64,000 nt of DNA, from assembly GCA_017484085.1 (NCBI GenBank), contig JAFUTW010000010.1:20754-84753 (forward strand). The letters are read 5' to 3'. Positions 42,599 to 50,797 of the stretch are shown in pieces. Source of the DNA: Clostridia bacterium (lineage in GTDB: Bacteria; Bacillota; Clostridia; Christensenellales; Aristaeellaceae). Made by a program: the position numbers and the translations under genes. The notes below the pieces were generated by a model that did not search any database, had not been told where the DNA came from, and saw nothing but the letters and a program-made list of their open reading frames with translations. Each line of letters starts with the position of its first letter. Within the stretch, counting starts at the first letter, position 1.

Positions 42599-42723
42599 GG
42601 TTTTCCCTCCTCTGAGATGCGCGGTCCCGCAAAAGAATAGAGCGGACGGTAGATTCCGCCGCTTTTAAAGCCTGTTAAATTATAACACGCCCTCTTTTCA
42701 AATGAAAAAGGGCGGTTTTTCTT

Positions 42724-42750
42724 AAAAAAAGCCTGCGCGATGCGCAGGTT
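42724..42750 (-). terminator. rho-independent terminator of the DUF1858 gene
   Basis: Read on the minus strand: AACCTGCGC, ATC, GCGCAGG, CTTTTTTTA. A second hairpin, GCCCTTTTTC with GAAAAGAGGGC (42689-42713), follows. Confidence 0.85.
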
Positions 42751-42766
42751 GCCGAAAAATCGGAGA

Positions 42767-42994
42767 TCAGAGCGCGGGATCGGCCGGGGTATCCTGCTCT
42801 TTGGCGGCAAAGTACTCGTTGAGGGAGACGATGAGCTCATCCGCATTGACGCCGTGCACCTGGCTGGCCTGCGCGATGGATTCGGCGGACGAAACAGGGC
42901 AGTAGAGGCAGTGCATGCCGTAGGAAAGGAAGACGGGAGCGACTTCCGGATCCATGCGCATGACTTCAGCGATGGTCATATCGGGGGTGATCAC
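42767..42994 (-). CDS. DUF1858 domain protein with a CxxC redox motif
   Basis: A 75-residue protein, full length for the family. MITPDMTIAEVMRMDPEVAPVFLSYGMHCLYCPVSSAESIAQASQVHG is the typical DUF1858 fold, with Cys29 and Cys32 in HCLYC as a possible redox or metal pair. DUF1858 domains occur alone or fused to hybrid-cluster proteins and are thought to act in thiol or Fe-S redox chemistry. AAGAAGGATG lies before ATG 42994. Nothing nearby fixes a partner. Confidence 0.88.
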   Translation of the reverse strand: MITPDMTIAEVMRMDPEVAPVFLSYGMHCLYCPVSSAESIAQASQVHGVNADELIVSLNEYFAAKEQDTPADPAL

Positions 42995-43090
42995 GGTACA
43001 TCCTTCTTTCTTTTATACTGATGCGCCCATCATACAGCAAAACAGGGCGGTTGGCAAGGAGAAAGGCGCAGGGAATCCATCATCTGTATG

Positions 43091-43120
43091 TGGACTTCAT
43101 CTGTACATTTATGCTATACT
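43091..43120 (+). promoter_or_regulatory. sigma-A promoter of the alarmone synthetase gene
   Basis: -35 TGGACT (43091-43096), 18-base spacer, -10 TATACT (43115-43120). Confidence 0.5.
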
Positions 43121-43166
43121 TATAAAGACGGGTTATACGATTTTTGGGGCGGAATCAGGTGAAAGT

Positions 43167-43850
43167 ATGAGAAACAACGAGCTTCGCGGGCCGATGGCCA
43201 TCGATACGGACATCATCCCTTATGACAGTGAGCACGTCTTTGAACAGGAGGCGCTCTATCAGGAGGTCATGATGCGGTATCACTGCGCCATTCTGGAGAT
43301 GCGCACGAAGCTGGAGGTTCTCTCCCGCGACATGTCCGTCCGCTACCGGCGCAACCCCATCGAGTTCATCGAGAGCCGCCTCAAGACACCGTCCTCCATC
43401 GCCAGGAAGCTTCGCGGCCTGGGCCAGGAGGTCAGCGTGCAGAGCATGCAGGAGCACCTGTCGGATATCGCGGGCATCCGCGTGCTGTGCGCATACATCG
43501 ACGACATCTACGAGATCGCCCGGATGCTGGCCAGACAGAAGGACGTGCGCATCCTGACGGTCAAGGACTACATCAAGAACCCGAAGACCAACGGCTACCG
43601 CAGCTACCACCTGATCGTGGAGATCCCCGTCAGCTTTTCGGACGCCGTGGTCCCCGTGCGCTGCGAGCTGCAGATCCGCACCATCGCCATGGACTTCTGG
43701 GCGACGCTGGATCACGACATGCAGTATAAAAAGCAGGTGGAGGATTCGGAGGAGATCATGCGCGAGCTGCGGGAATGCGCGGATATCATCCACCAGACGG
43801 ACGAGAAGATGATGCGCCTGCGGGAGCGCATCCACCGTATTGACGAGTGA
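43167..43850 (+). CDS. relQ: small alarmone synthetase (GTP pyrophosphokinase, RelQ/YjbM-type)
   Basis: A 227-residue single-domain RelA/SpoT synthetase that makes (p)ppGpp from GTP or GDP and ATP. Key segments are FIESRLKTPSSIARKL, SDIAGIRVLCAYIDDIYEIA, VKDYIKNPKTNGYRSYHLIVE and VRCELQIRTIAMDFWATLDHDMQYK. It lacks the HD hydrolase, TGS and ACT domains of long RSH enzymes. ATG 43167 has AGGTGA upstream. The symbol is by family. Its own promoter suggests control separate from ribosome-linked RSH. Confidence 0.93.
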   Translation: MRNNELRGPMAIDTDIIPYDSEHVFEQEALYQEVMMRYHCAILEMRTKLEVLSRDMSVRYRRNPIEFIESRLKTPSSIARKLRGLGQEVSVQSMQEHLSDIAGIRVLCAYIDDIYEIARMLARQKDVRILTVKDYIKNPKTNGYRSYHLIVEIPVSFSDAVVPVRCELQIRTIAMDFWATLDHDMQYKKQVEDSEEIMRELRECADIIHQTDEKMMRLRERIHRIDE

Positions 43851-43908
43851 CGCCTTGAAAAAACAGGGCGGGGCTGATATAATGGCGCCCGTGTGAGGAG
43901 GCGATGGC

Positions 43909-44130
43909 ATGCAGGAGCTGCGCGTAGGCGATCTGGTGCAGATGAAGAAGCCGCACCCCTGCGGGAGTCTCCGCTGGCGCATCACAAGGACGGGTGCGGA
44001 TATCAAGATTCGCTGCGAGGGCTGCGGCCGCGTGGTGATGCTGGACCGCGTGGTCTTTTTAAAGCGCCTCAAAAAGATCATCGAACAGGGGCCTGTGCCC
44101 GAAGAGGCGGCAGCGGAACCCCTGGAGTAA
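43909..44130 (+). CDS. DUF951 domain protein
   Basis: A 73-residue protein, full length for DUF951. ELRVGDLVQMKKPHPCGSLRWRITRTGADIKIRCEGCGRVVMLDRVVFLKRLKKI contains Cys18, Cys36 and Cys39 (KKPHPCGS, CEGCGR), a likely zinc or nucleic-acid binding arrangement. Function unknown; it is widespread in Firmicutes. GAGGAGG lies before ATG 43909. It lies 18 bases before lepB and is probably transcribed with it. Confidence 0.92.
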   Translation: MQELRVGDLVQMKKPHPCGSLRWRITRTGADIKIRCEGCGRVVMLDRVVFLKRLKKIIEQGPVPEEAAAEPLE

Positions 44131-44148
44131 TGCCGGTAAAGGAGAACG

Positions 44149-44730
44149 ATGGATATGGCCTTTGGAAAGAAAAAGGACGAGAAGAAAGAGCAGGAGAAGG
44201 TCAAGAAGAGCTTGGGCAGAGAGATTTTTGAGTGGATCATGGTCTTCGTCGTGGCCGGCGCGCTGGCGCTTACCGTGCGCACGCTGATCTTTGAGCCGGT
44301 GCGCGTGGACGGTGAATCCATGATGAATACGCTGCTGGACGGCGAATTCATGATCAGCACGAAGTTTGATTACCTCTTTGCTGATCCGGAGCGGTTTGAC
44401 ATCGTCATCTGCAAGTATCCCAACGCGAGCGACGGCAAATACCGCGTGAAGCGCGTGGTCGCTCTGCCGGGCGAAACGGTGGAGCTGCGCGGTCAGGATC
44501 TCTACATCAACGGAGAGCTGATGGAGCAGCCGTTTGACAAGCGGGAAAACATGAGGGACTTCGGCCCCTTTACCGTACCGGACGGACACTACTTCGTGCT
44601 GGGCGACAACCGCAGCAATTCCCGCGACAGCCGGGACGGCATGGTGGGCCCGCTGCCGAGGACGATGATCAAAGGCCATGTACGCGTAGTGGTCTTCCCC
44701 TTTACCCGCTTCCGGGTGATGGAGTACTGA
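44149..44730 (+). CDS. lepB: signal peptidase I
   Basis: A 193-residue single-pass membrane protease that removes signal peptides of secreted proteins, of which this window has many. A charged N-terminus is followed by one helix (about 29-47). The catalytic dyad is Ser57 in VDGESMMNTLLDG and Lys101 in YRVKRVVALPGETV. The family box GDNRSNSRDSRDG is near residue 150. ATG 44149 is four bases after GGAG and ATG 44155 ten bases after it; either may be used. Confidence 0.95.
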   Translation: MDMAFGKKKDEKKEQEKVKKSLGREIFEWIMVFVVAGALALTVRTLIFEPVRVDGESMMNTLLDGEFMISTKFDYLFADPERFDIVICKYPNASDGKYRVKRVVALPGETVELRGQDLYINGELMEQPFDKRENMRDFGPFTVPDGHYFVLGDNRSNSRDSRDGMVGPLPRTMIKGHVRVVVFPFTRFRVMEY

Positions 44731-44741
44731 GAAGGATACCG

Positions 44742-44809
44742 GGCGGCCTCTTCCGCAGTGCGGGGGAGGCCGTTTGCAAAGAGACAGGTTTCCCGAAAGG
44801 GAAAGCCTG
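44742..44809 (+). other. two hairpins in the lepB-secA intergenic region
   Basis: CGGCCTC and GAGGCCG pair (44742-44777), followed by TTTGC. CAGG-TTTCCC, GAAA, GGGAAA-GCCTG pairs at 44785-44809, 10 bases before the secA ribosome site region. They may form a partial terminator and a translation-control hairpin for secA. Confidence 0.5.
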
Positions 44810-44838
44810 CTGACGACGGAGGCAAAGGAACCAAAGAC

Positions 44839-47601
44839 ATGAGTATTTTCAGCAAGCTGTTTGACCCGACCGCCGGAGAGATGAAGCGCCTCGGGAAACT
44901 GGTGGACAGGATCGATTCCTTCGAGGATGCGCACAAGAAACTGACGGATGCGGAGCTCCGCGCCAAAACGGAGGAGTTCCGCTCGCGCCTTGCAAAGGGC
45001 GAGAAACTGGACGACCTGCTGCCGGAAGCCTTCTCCGTGGTGCGGGAGGCGACAGACCGCGTGATGGGCAAACGCCAGTTCCGCGTGCAGATGATGGGCG
45101 GCATCGTGCTCCACGAGGGGCGCATCGCCGAGATGAAGACCGGTGAAGGCAAGACGCTGACGGCGACGATGCCCGCCTACCTCAACGCGCTGACGGGCAA
45201 GGGCGTACACGTCGTCACCGTCAACGATTATCTGGCGCGCTTCCAGGGCGAGGACATCGGCCGCATTTTCCGCTTCCTGGGGATGAGCGTGGGCGTCATC
45301 GTGCACGATCTGGATCAGGAGCAGCGCCGCGCGGCCTATGCGTGCGACGTCACCTACGGCACCAACAACGAAATGGGCTTCGACTACCTGCGCGACAACA
45401 TGGTGATCTACGAGAGCAGCCGGGTCCAGCGCGGGCACAACTTCGCCATCGTGGACGAGGTGGACTCCATCCTGATCGACGAAGCGCGCACGCCGCTCAT
45501 CATCTCCGGCGCCGGCGAGAAGTCCACCGATCTCTACGAGAAGGCGGACCGGTTCGTCTGCACGCTCACCGAGGGCGTGGAGCCGGAAGAGGACAAGTGG
45601 GCCGAGAATCCTCTTACCGAAGAGGAAAAGGCCGCCATGCGCAAGGATTACGTCAAGGACGAGAAGAAGAAGACCTGCAACCTCTCCGAGGAAGGCGTGC
45701 GCAAGGCGGAGCGCTGGTTCGGCGTGGAGAACCTGTCGGACATCGCCAACTCGGAACTGCTGCACCACATCAACGCGGCCCTGCGTGCGCATGCCATGAT
45801 GAAACGCGACGTGGATTACGTCGTCCAGAACGACCAGGTCATCATCGTGGATGAATTCACCGGCCGCCTGATGCTGGGCAGGCGCTACAGCGACGGCCTG
45901 CACCAGGCGATCGAGGCCAAGGAGCACGTGGGCGTTCAGCGCGAGAGCAAGACGCTGGCGACCATCACCTTCCAGAACTACTTCCGCATGTATGGCAAGC
46001 TCTCGGGCATGACGGGCACCGCGAAGACGGAGGAAGAGGAATTCAAGGGCATCTACAGCCTGGACGTCGTGCAGATCCCGACCAACAAGCCCATGATCCG
46101 CAAGGACATGAACGACCTCGTCTACCGCACCATCAAGGGCAAGTACTCCCAGGTGGTGAACGAGATCGAGCGCCGGCACAAGACCGGGCAGCCCATCCTG
46201 GTTGGCACGGTCAGCGTCGAGGTATCGGAGCTGCTCTCCAAGCTGCTGACCATGCGGGGCATCCAGCATGAGGTGCTGAACGCGAAGTTCCACGCGAAGG
46301 AAGCGGATATCGTCGCTCAGGCCGGACACTACGGCGCGGTGACCATCGCTACCAACATGGCGGGCCGAGGCACGGATATCCTGCTGGGCGGCAACCCGGA
46401 ATATCTGGCGAGGCGCGCTATGCGCCAGAAGGGCTACGAGGATACCGTCATCGACGAGGCGACCGGCTTCAATGAGGACGTCTCCGACGAGATCCGCGAG
46501 GCGCGCACGCTCTACAACCAGCTGTACAGCGACTTCAAGAAGCAGACGGACGCGGAGCATGACCGTGTGGTCGCCGTGGGCGGCCTGCACATCATCGGCA
46601 CGGAGCGCCATGAGTCGAGGCGTATCGACAACCAGCTGCGCGGCCGCAGCGGCCGCCAGGGCGACCCCGGCTCCTCACAGTTCTTCCTCTCCATGCAGGA
46701 CGATCTGATGCGCCTGTTCGGCAGCGACAAGGTCAGCGGACTCATTGAAAGAATGGGTCTGGCGGAGGATGAGCCCATCGAGGCGAAGATGCTGACCGGA
46801 CAGATCGAAAACGCGCAGAAGCGCATCGAGGCCCGCAACTACGAGATCCGTAAGAACGTGCTGCAGTATGACGACGTCATGAACGAGCAGCGCAAGGAGA
46901 TCTACGGCCAGCGCCTGCAGGTGCTGGAAGGGCGCGATATGCACGAGACCATCGTGAAGATGGCCGACGCGCTGATCGACGAGGCCGTGGGCAGCTACTG
47001 CGGCAACGGCGACGCGTACATGGACTGGGACATGGCCGGCCTCGGCGAGTACCTGGAGCGGCTGTGCGTGCGGCGCGGATATTTCGCGGCGCATGAGGAA
47101 GCCTTCAAGACGACCGAGAAGACGGCACTGACGGAGGCGCTGAAGAAGGAAGCGCGGGATTTCTATGCCGTGCGCGAGCAGGATCTGACCGCCCTGCATA
47201 TCGACGTGCGCGAGCTGGAGCGCGTGGTGCTGCTCTCCTGCGTGGATCACCGCTGGATGGATCACATCGACGCGATGGATCAGCTGCGGGATGGCATCGG
47301 CCTGCGCGCCTACGGCAACAAGAATCCCATCACGGAATACCAGATCGAAGGCTACGACATGTTCGACGAGATGGTGCACCTCATCCGCGAGGACACTGTG
47401 CGCCGCATGTACCAGGCCAGGATCAACGTCCAGCAGGAGCGCAAGGAGGCGGCCAAGCCCCAGGAGACCAACCTGGAGCAGGCGAAGGCTGCCGGCGGCC
47501 CCGCAGGCCCGCGCAAGGTCGTGAAAAAGGTCGGCCGCAACGATCCGTGCCCGTGCGGCAGCGGCAAGAAGTACAAGAACTGCTGCGGCAGGGAAGGGTA
47601 A
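44839..47601 (+). CDS. secA: preprotein translocase ATPase SecA
   Basis: A 920-residue motor that drives proteins through SecYEG. Walker A is MKTGEGKTLTA at 99-109. Walker B-like IVDEVDSILIDEARTPLIISG and the second nucleotide fold TNMAGRGTDILLGGNPEYL are intact. The C-terminal SEC-C zinc motif CPCGSGKKYKNCCG ends the protein. ATG 44839 starts MSIFSKLFDPTAG, the family start; the longer frame from 44758 covers a hairpin region. The gene follows lepB, so two protein export functions are adjacent. Confidence 0.98.
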   Translation: MSIFSKLFDPTAGEMKRLGKLVDRIDSFEDAHKKLTDAELRAKTEEFRSRLAKGEKLDDLLPEAFSVVREATDRVMGKRQFRVQMMGGIVLHEGRIAEMKTGEGKTLTATMPAYLNALTGKGVHVVTVNDYLARFQGEDIGRIFRFLGMSVGVIVHDLDQEQRRAAYACDVTYGTNNEMGFDYLRDNMVIYESSRVQRGHNFAIVDEVDSILIDEARTPLIISGAGEKSTDLYEKADRFVCTLTEGVEPEEDKWAENPLTEEEKAAMRKDYVKDEKKKTCNLSEEGVRKAERWFGVENLSDIANSELLHHINAALRAHAMMKRDVDYVVQNDQVIIVDEFTGRLMLGRRYSDGLHQAIEAKEHVGVQRESKTLATITFQNYFRMYGKLSGMTGTAKTEEEEFKGIYSLDVVQIPTNKPMIRKDMNDLVYRTIKGKYSQVVNEIERRHKTGQPILVGTVSVEVSELLSKLLTMRGIQHEVLNAKFHAKEADIVAQAGHYGAVTIATNMAGRGTDILLGGNPEYLARRAMRQKGYEDTVIDEATGFNEDVSDEIREARTLYNQLYSDFKKQTDAEHDRVVAVGGLHIIGTERHESRRIDNQLRGRSGRQGDPGSSQFFLSMQDDLMRLFGSDKVSGLIERMGLAEDEPIEAKMLTGQIENAQKRIEARNYEIRKNVLQYDDVMNEQRKEIYGQRLQVLEGRDMHETIVKMADALIDEAVGSYCGNGDAYMDWDMAGLGEYLERLCVRRGYFAAHEEAFKTTEKTALTEALKKEARDFYAVREQDLTALHIDVRELERVVLLSCVDHRWMDHIDAMDQLRDGIGLRAYGNKNPITEYQIEGYDMFDEMVHLIREDTVRRMYQARINVQQERKEAAKPQETNLEQAKAAGGPAGPRKVVKKVGRNDPCPCGSGKKYKNCCGREG

Positions 47602-47842
47602 GACCTTATCCGTCTTGCTCGCTGCGCCCGGGAAGCATCTTCCGTTAAAGGAGACGAGGGAACCTCATCCGACTTCCTCACTGCGTTCGGAAGCCACCTT
47701 CCCCTAAAGGGGAAGGCAAGAGGAACGAAAGCAACGAAGAAGGCCTTGCCTTCCCCTTCAGGGTAGATCCCGTTCTGAAAGAATGAGGATGCCTCCCGGC
47801 GAGGGGAAGGTGGCACGGCGAAGCCGTGACGGATGAGGTTTG
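47602..47842. repeat. cluster of palindromic intergenic repeats (MITE-like)
   Basis: Three related units. Unit A at 47602-47650 starts ACCTTATCCGTC. Unit B at 47660-47717 has ACCTCATCCG, CACCTTCCCCT and AGGGGAAGGC. Unit C at 47747-47841 is inverted and ends GAGGGGAAGGTGGC-ACGGCGAAGCCGT-GACGGATGAGGTT. CCTCATCCG and CGGATGAGG form inverted ends about 175 bases apart. No protein is encoded. The wording matches a repeat type seen widely between genes of gut Clostridia; mobility is inferred. Confidence 0.75.
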
Positions 47843-47872
47843 ACGCTTCGAAAAAGACAAGCTTTCTTGACC

Positions 47873-47902
47873 GTGACAATTGCGCGAAAGATAGTGTATA
47901 AT
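47873..47902 (+). promoter_or_regulatory. sigma-A promoter of prfB
   Basis: -35 GTGACA (47873-47878), 18-base spacer, perfect -10 TATAAT (47897-47902), about 50 bases before the GTG start. Confidence 0.65.
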
Positions 47903-47950
47903 AATCCGAATGGTTTTACCTGACGACATTGATAAAGGAAGTGAATCAAC

Positions 47951-49052
47951 GTGATCGAACTGGAAGGCTATCGCCAGGAGCTGGCCAAAATCCGCGAAAG
48001 CATCGTTGAGGCAGGTGAGTCACTTTAACATCGCCGGCTTGAAGGAGCAGCTTGCGGAGCTGCACGAGACGATGAACGAGCCGGACTTCTGGAATGACCT
48101 GGAGCGTTCGACCCAGGTTTCCAAGAAAGTGCGCACTGCCGAGAACAAAATCGAACACTATGAGAAGCTGAACAGCCGGGCGGACGACGTCGAAGCGACG
48201 ATGGAACTGGCCCAGGAGATGGAGGATGAGGACCTCGTCGCAGAGGCGGGGGAGGAAATCCGCAAGCTCCAGGCCGATCTGGAGGAAGTGCGGCTGGAGA
48301 GCCTGCTGCGCGGCGACTATGATTCCAACAACTGCTACATCTCCCTGCACGCCGGTGCCGGCGGAACGGAAGCGCAGGACTGGACGCTGATGCTCTACCG
48401 CATGTACACGCGTTACTGTGAGCGCCACGGCTACGGCGTCAAGGTCATCGATCTGCTGGACGGCGACGAGGCCGGCCTCAAGAGCGTCACCATCGAGGTG
48501 ACGGGCGAGAACGCGTACGGCTTTCTGCGCAGCGAGAAGGGCGTCCACCGCCTGGTGCGCATCAGCCCGTTCGACGCTGCGGCGCGCCGCCACACGAGCT
48601 TTTCCTCCGCGGATGTCATGCCCATCATCGAGGACGACGACAACGAGATCGAAATCGACATGAAGGACGTGCGCGTGGATACGTACCACTCCAGCGGTGC
48701 GGGCGGACAGAACGTCAACAAGACGAGTTCCGCCGTGCGTATGACGCACTATCCGACGGGCATCGTGGTTTCCAGCCAGACGAGCCGCGACCAGGTGCAC
48801 AACCGTGAGAACTGTATCCGCATGCTGAAGGCCAGGCTGCTGGAGCTCCGCGAGCGCGAGCGCGAGCAGCAGATGGCCGACATCAAGGGCGAGATGAAGA
48901 AGATCGAATGGGGCAGCCAGATCCGCTCCTACGTCTTCCACCCGTATTCGATGGTCAAGGATCACCGTACGGGGTTTGAGACCAGCGATGTCGCCGGCGT
49001 GATGGACGGCGAGCTGGACGGCTTTATCACGGCCTATCTGCAGATGCAGTGA
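47951..49052 (+). CDS. prfB: peptide chain release factor 2, expressed through a programmed +1 frameshift
   Basis: Reading starts at GTG 47951 and meets TAA at 48026-48028 after 25 codons. The rest of RF2 lies in the +1 frame from AAC 48027 to 49052, giving 366 residues, the normal RF2 length. The site is CTT TAA C (48023-48029), preceded by the Shine-Dalgarno-like AGGTGAG three bases before CTT, the arrangement of the known prfB autoregulatory frameshift. Here the in-frame stop is TAA, not the common TGA. The peptidyl-hydrolysis motif GGQ is at 48702-48710 in SSGAGGQNVNKTSSAVRM. RF2 ends translation at UGA and UAA. Confidence 0.95.
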
Positions 49053-49088
49053 GGACGGCTGCCGCGCCCCAAAGAGAATATACAGATG

Positions 49089-49123
49089 GACCCGCCGCCC
49101 AGCTTTCTGTGCGGCGGGGTTTT
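49089..49123 (+). terminator. rho-independent terminator of prfB
   Basis: CCCGCCGC and GCGGCGGG pair around a 12-base loop, followed by GTTTTC. It ends only 10 bases before tsaD, so tsaD depends on read-through or a promoter inside prfB. Confidence 0.75.
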
Positions 49124-49133
49124 CGGAGGCAAT

Positions 49134-50201
49134 ATGACCTGGTATGAAGATGCACAGCAGCAGACGAAGAAGCTGATGGAAGCGGGGCACGCGACGATCC
49201 TGGCCATCGAATCCAGCTGCGACGAGACGGCGGCTGCCGTAGTGCGGGACGGCAGGGAGGTCATCTCCTCGGTGATCTCCTCGCAGATCGCCCTGCACGC
49301 GCAGTACGGCGGTGTGGTGCCGGAGATCGCCAGCCGCGCCCACATTGAAAACATCTGCCCTGTGGTTCAGGAGGCGCTGGACCGCGCGAACATGACGGCA
49401 TTCGACGTGGACGCCATCGCCGTCACCTGCGGCCCCGGCCTCGTTGGTGCGCTGCTGGTGGGCGTGTGCTACGCCAAGGCGATGGCCTTCGCAGCCGGAA
49501 AGCCCCTGATCCCCGTCAACCATATCGAAGGCCATGTGAGCGCCAATTACATCGCCCATCCTGACCTCACGCCGCCTTTCCTGTGCCTGGTCGTCTCCGG
49601 CGGACATTCGCACATCGTGCGGGTTAATGACTACGGGGAGTATACCCTGCTGGGACAGACGATGGATGACGCCGCGGGCGAGGCTTTTGACAAGGCTGCG
49701 CGCGTGATCGGGCTGCCTTATCCCGGCGGGCCGCTGCTGGACAAGCTGAGCCGCGAAGGGAACCCGCACGCCCTGGAACTGCCGCACGTGCACACCAAGG
49801 GGCGCTACGATTACAGCTTTTCCGGCCTTAAAACGGCGCTGATCAACGCGGTGCACACGGCAAAGCAGCGGGGAGAGGAGATCAACCCCGCGGATGTCGC
49901 GGCTTCCTTCCAGTATGCGGCGGTGGAGCTGCTGAGCAGCAAAGCCATGCTGGCTGCAACCGAGACGGGCGCAAAAACGGTGGCGCTGGCCGGCGGCGTG
50001 GCCAGCAATTCCGGCCTGCGCAACACGATGAACGACAAGTGCCAGCGCGCCCATATCCGGCTGGTCATGCCGCCGCCGGTGCTGTGCACGGACAACGCGG
50101 CGATGATCGGCAGCGCGGCCTTCTACCGGCTGATGCGCGGCGAGATCGCGACCCTGGAGCTGAACGCCATCCCGTCGCTGCAGCTGATCCGGAAGGAGTA
50201 A
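49134..50201 (+). CDS. tsaD: tRNA N6-adenosine threonylcarbamoyltransferase TsaD
   Basis: A 355-residue ASKHA-fold enzyme that transfers threonylcarbamoyl to A37 of ANN-decoding tRNAs. Family signatures are ILAIESSCDETAAAVV, the metal-binding His130 and His134 in NHIEGH, VSGGHSHIV, DDAAGEAFDKAARVIGLPYPGGP and VALAGGVASNSGLR. ATG 49134 follows CGGAGG. A 16-residue N-terminal extension precedes the usual start. TsaB and TsaE are not in this window. Confidence 0.96.
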   Translation: MTWYEDAQQQTKKLMEAGHATILAIESSCDETAAAVVRDGREVISSVISSQIALHAQYGGVVPEIASRAHIENICPVVQEALDRANMTAFDVDAIAVTCGPGLVGALLVGVCYAKAMAFAAGKPLIPVNHIEGHVSANYIAHPDLTPPFLCLVVSGGHSHIVRVNDYGEYTLLGQTMDDAAGEAFDKAARVIGLPYPGGPLLDKLSREGNPHALELPHVHTKGRYDYSFSGLKTALINAVHTAKQRGEEINPADVAASFQYAAVELLSSKAMLAATETGAKTVALAGGVASNSGLRNTMNDKCQRAHIRLVMPPPVLCTDNAAMIGSAAFYRLMRGEIATLELNAIPSLQLIRKE

Positions 50202-50279
50202 AATTTACATCCGGAAACAGGTTTGTTAAGTTTATTAACAATATTAAATCGCTTATTAACTATCGGTTTTCGACAGGGC

Positions 50280-50386
50280 TGTTGATAACTCGATCCTCAA
50301 TTGTTGAAAAGTGTGGATTACCCGGTGATTCAGACTGATTTTTCAAGAATAAAAGAAAAATAAGCTGTGGATAAACCTGGGGATAA
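50280..50386 (+). promoter_or_regulatory. cluster of four DnaA-box-like 9-mers in an AT-rich gap
   Basis: TGTTGATAA (50280-50288), TGTGGATTA (50312-50320), TGTGGATAA (50366-50374, exact consensus) and TGGGGATAA (50378-50386), all in one orientation. They lie in the tsaD-ilvB gap after an AT-rich stretch (50205-50265, including TTTGTTAAGTTTATTAACAA). No gene was found in 50202-50458. Confidence 0.55.
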
Positions 50387-50458
50387 CCGCAGGCGGCCTG
50401 TGCAGAACGGTTGGAAAACCGCGAAACAATTCGTTAACAATTGACGGCAAGAATTTTC

Positions 50459-50487
50459 TTGACACCTGCAGGGCCGCATGGTAAGAT
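50459..50487 (+). promoter_or_regulatory. sigma-A promoter of the ilv T-box operon
   Basis: -35 TTGACA (50459-50464, perfect), 17-base spacer, -10 TAAGAT (50482-50487). Confidence 0.85.
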
Positions 50488-50493
50488 AACGTT

Positions 50494-50771
50494 CAACACC
50501 GAAAAGATAACAGATGATTATCGGCGATGAAGAAGAAAAATTCCGTGAGGAACGCCAAGCGAAGGGGCGATGGTGCGAGGCCCCTGCGGGAGACGCGGAA
50601 GGGTCGCTTCGGAGCACCGGGCCCAAGCCCTGCTAGGGTGTGTAAGTCCGGCGGGTTCGACCGTTACATCGAGTGGATGCTCATAGCATCCGTGAGCGTG
50701 CGAAGCACGGAATTTAGGTGGTACAGCGAAGGCAGCCTTTCGCCCTAAACAGGGGTAAGGCTGCTTTTTTG
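50494..50771 (+). ncRNA. T-box riboswitch leader, probably valine-responsive, controlling ilvBNCD
   Basis: The invariant T-box reads AGGTGGTACAGCG (50716-50728), with UGGU matching a tRNA end of ACCA. Stem I shows the GATGAAGAAGA base motif near 50525 and the apical GATGGTGCGAGG near 50570. The specifier is most likely GTC at 50603-50605 (valine), placed between GAAGG and GCTTCGGAGC. The terminator is GCAGCCTT-CCCT with AGGG-AAGGCTGC then TTTTTT (50732-50771). Uncharged tRNA would favour the antiterminator and turn on the operon. Confidence 0.88.
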
Positions 50772-50797
50772 AATCAAAGAGAAAGCGGGGGATCCCA

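Noticed and set aside
44059-46611. 850-codon open frame on the minus strand
   Set aside because: Shadow of lepB and secA; no family motif.
47602-47842. CRISPR array
   Set aside because: Units differ in length, lie in both orientations and lack spacers of regular size; no cas genes.
50202-50458. Definite chromosomal origin
   Set aside because: DnaA boxes are suggestive, but dnaA, dnaN and other origin genes are absent and skew cannot be computed here.
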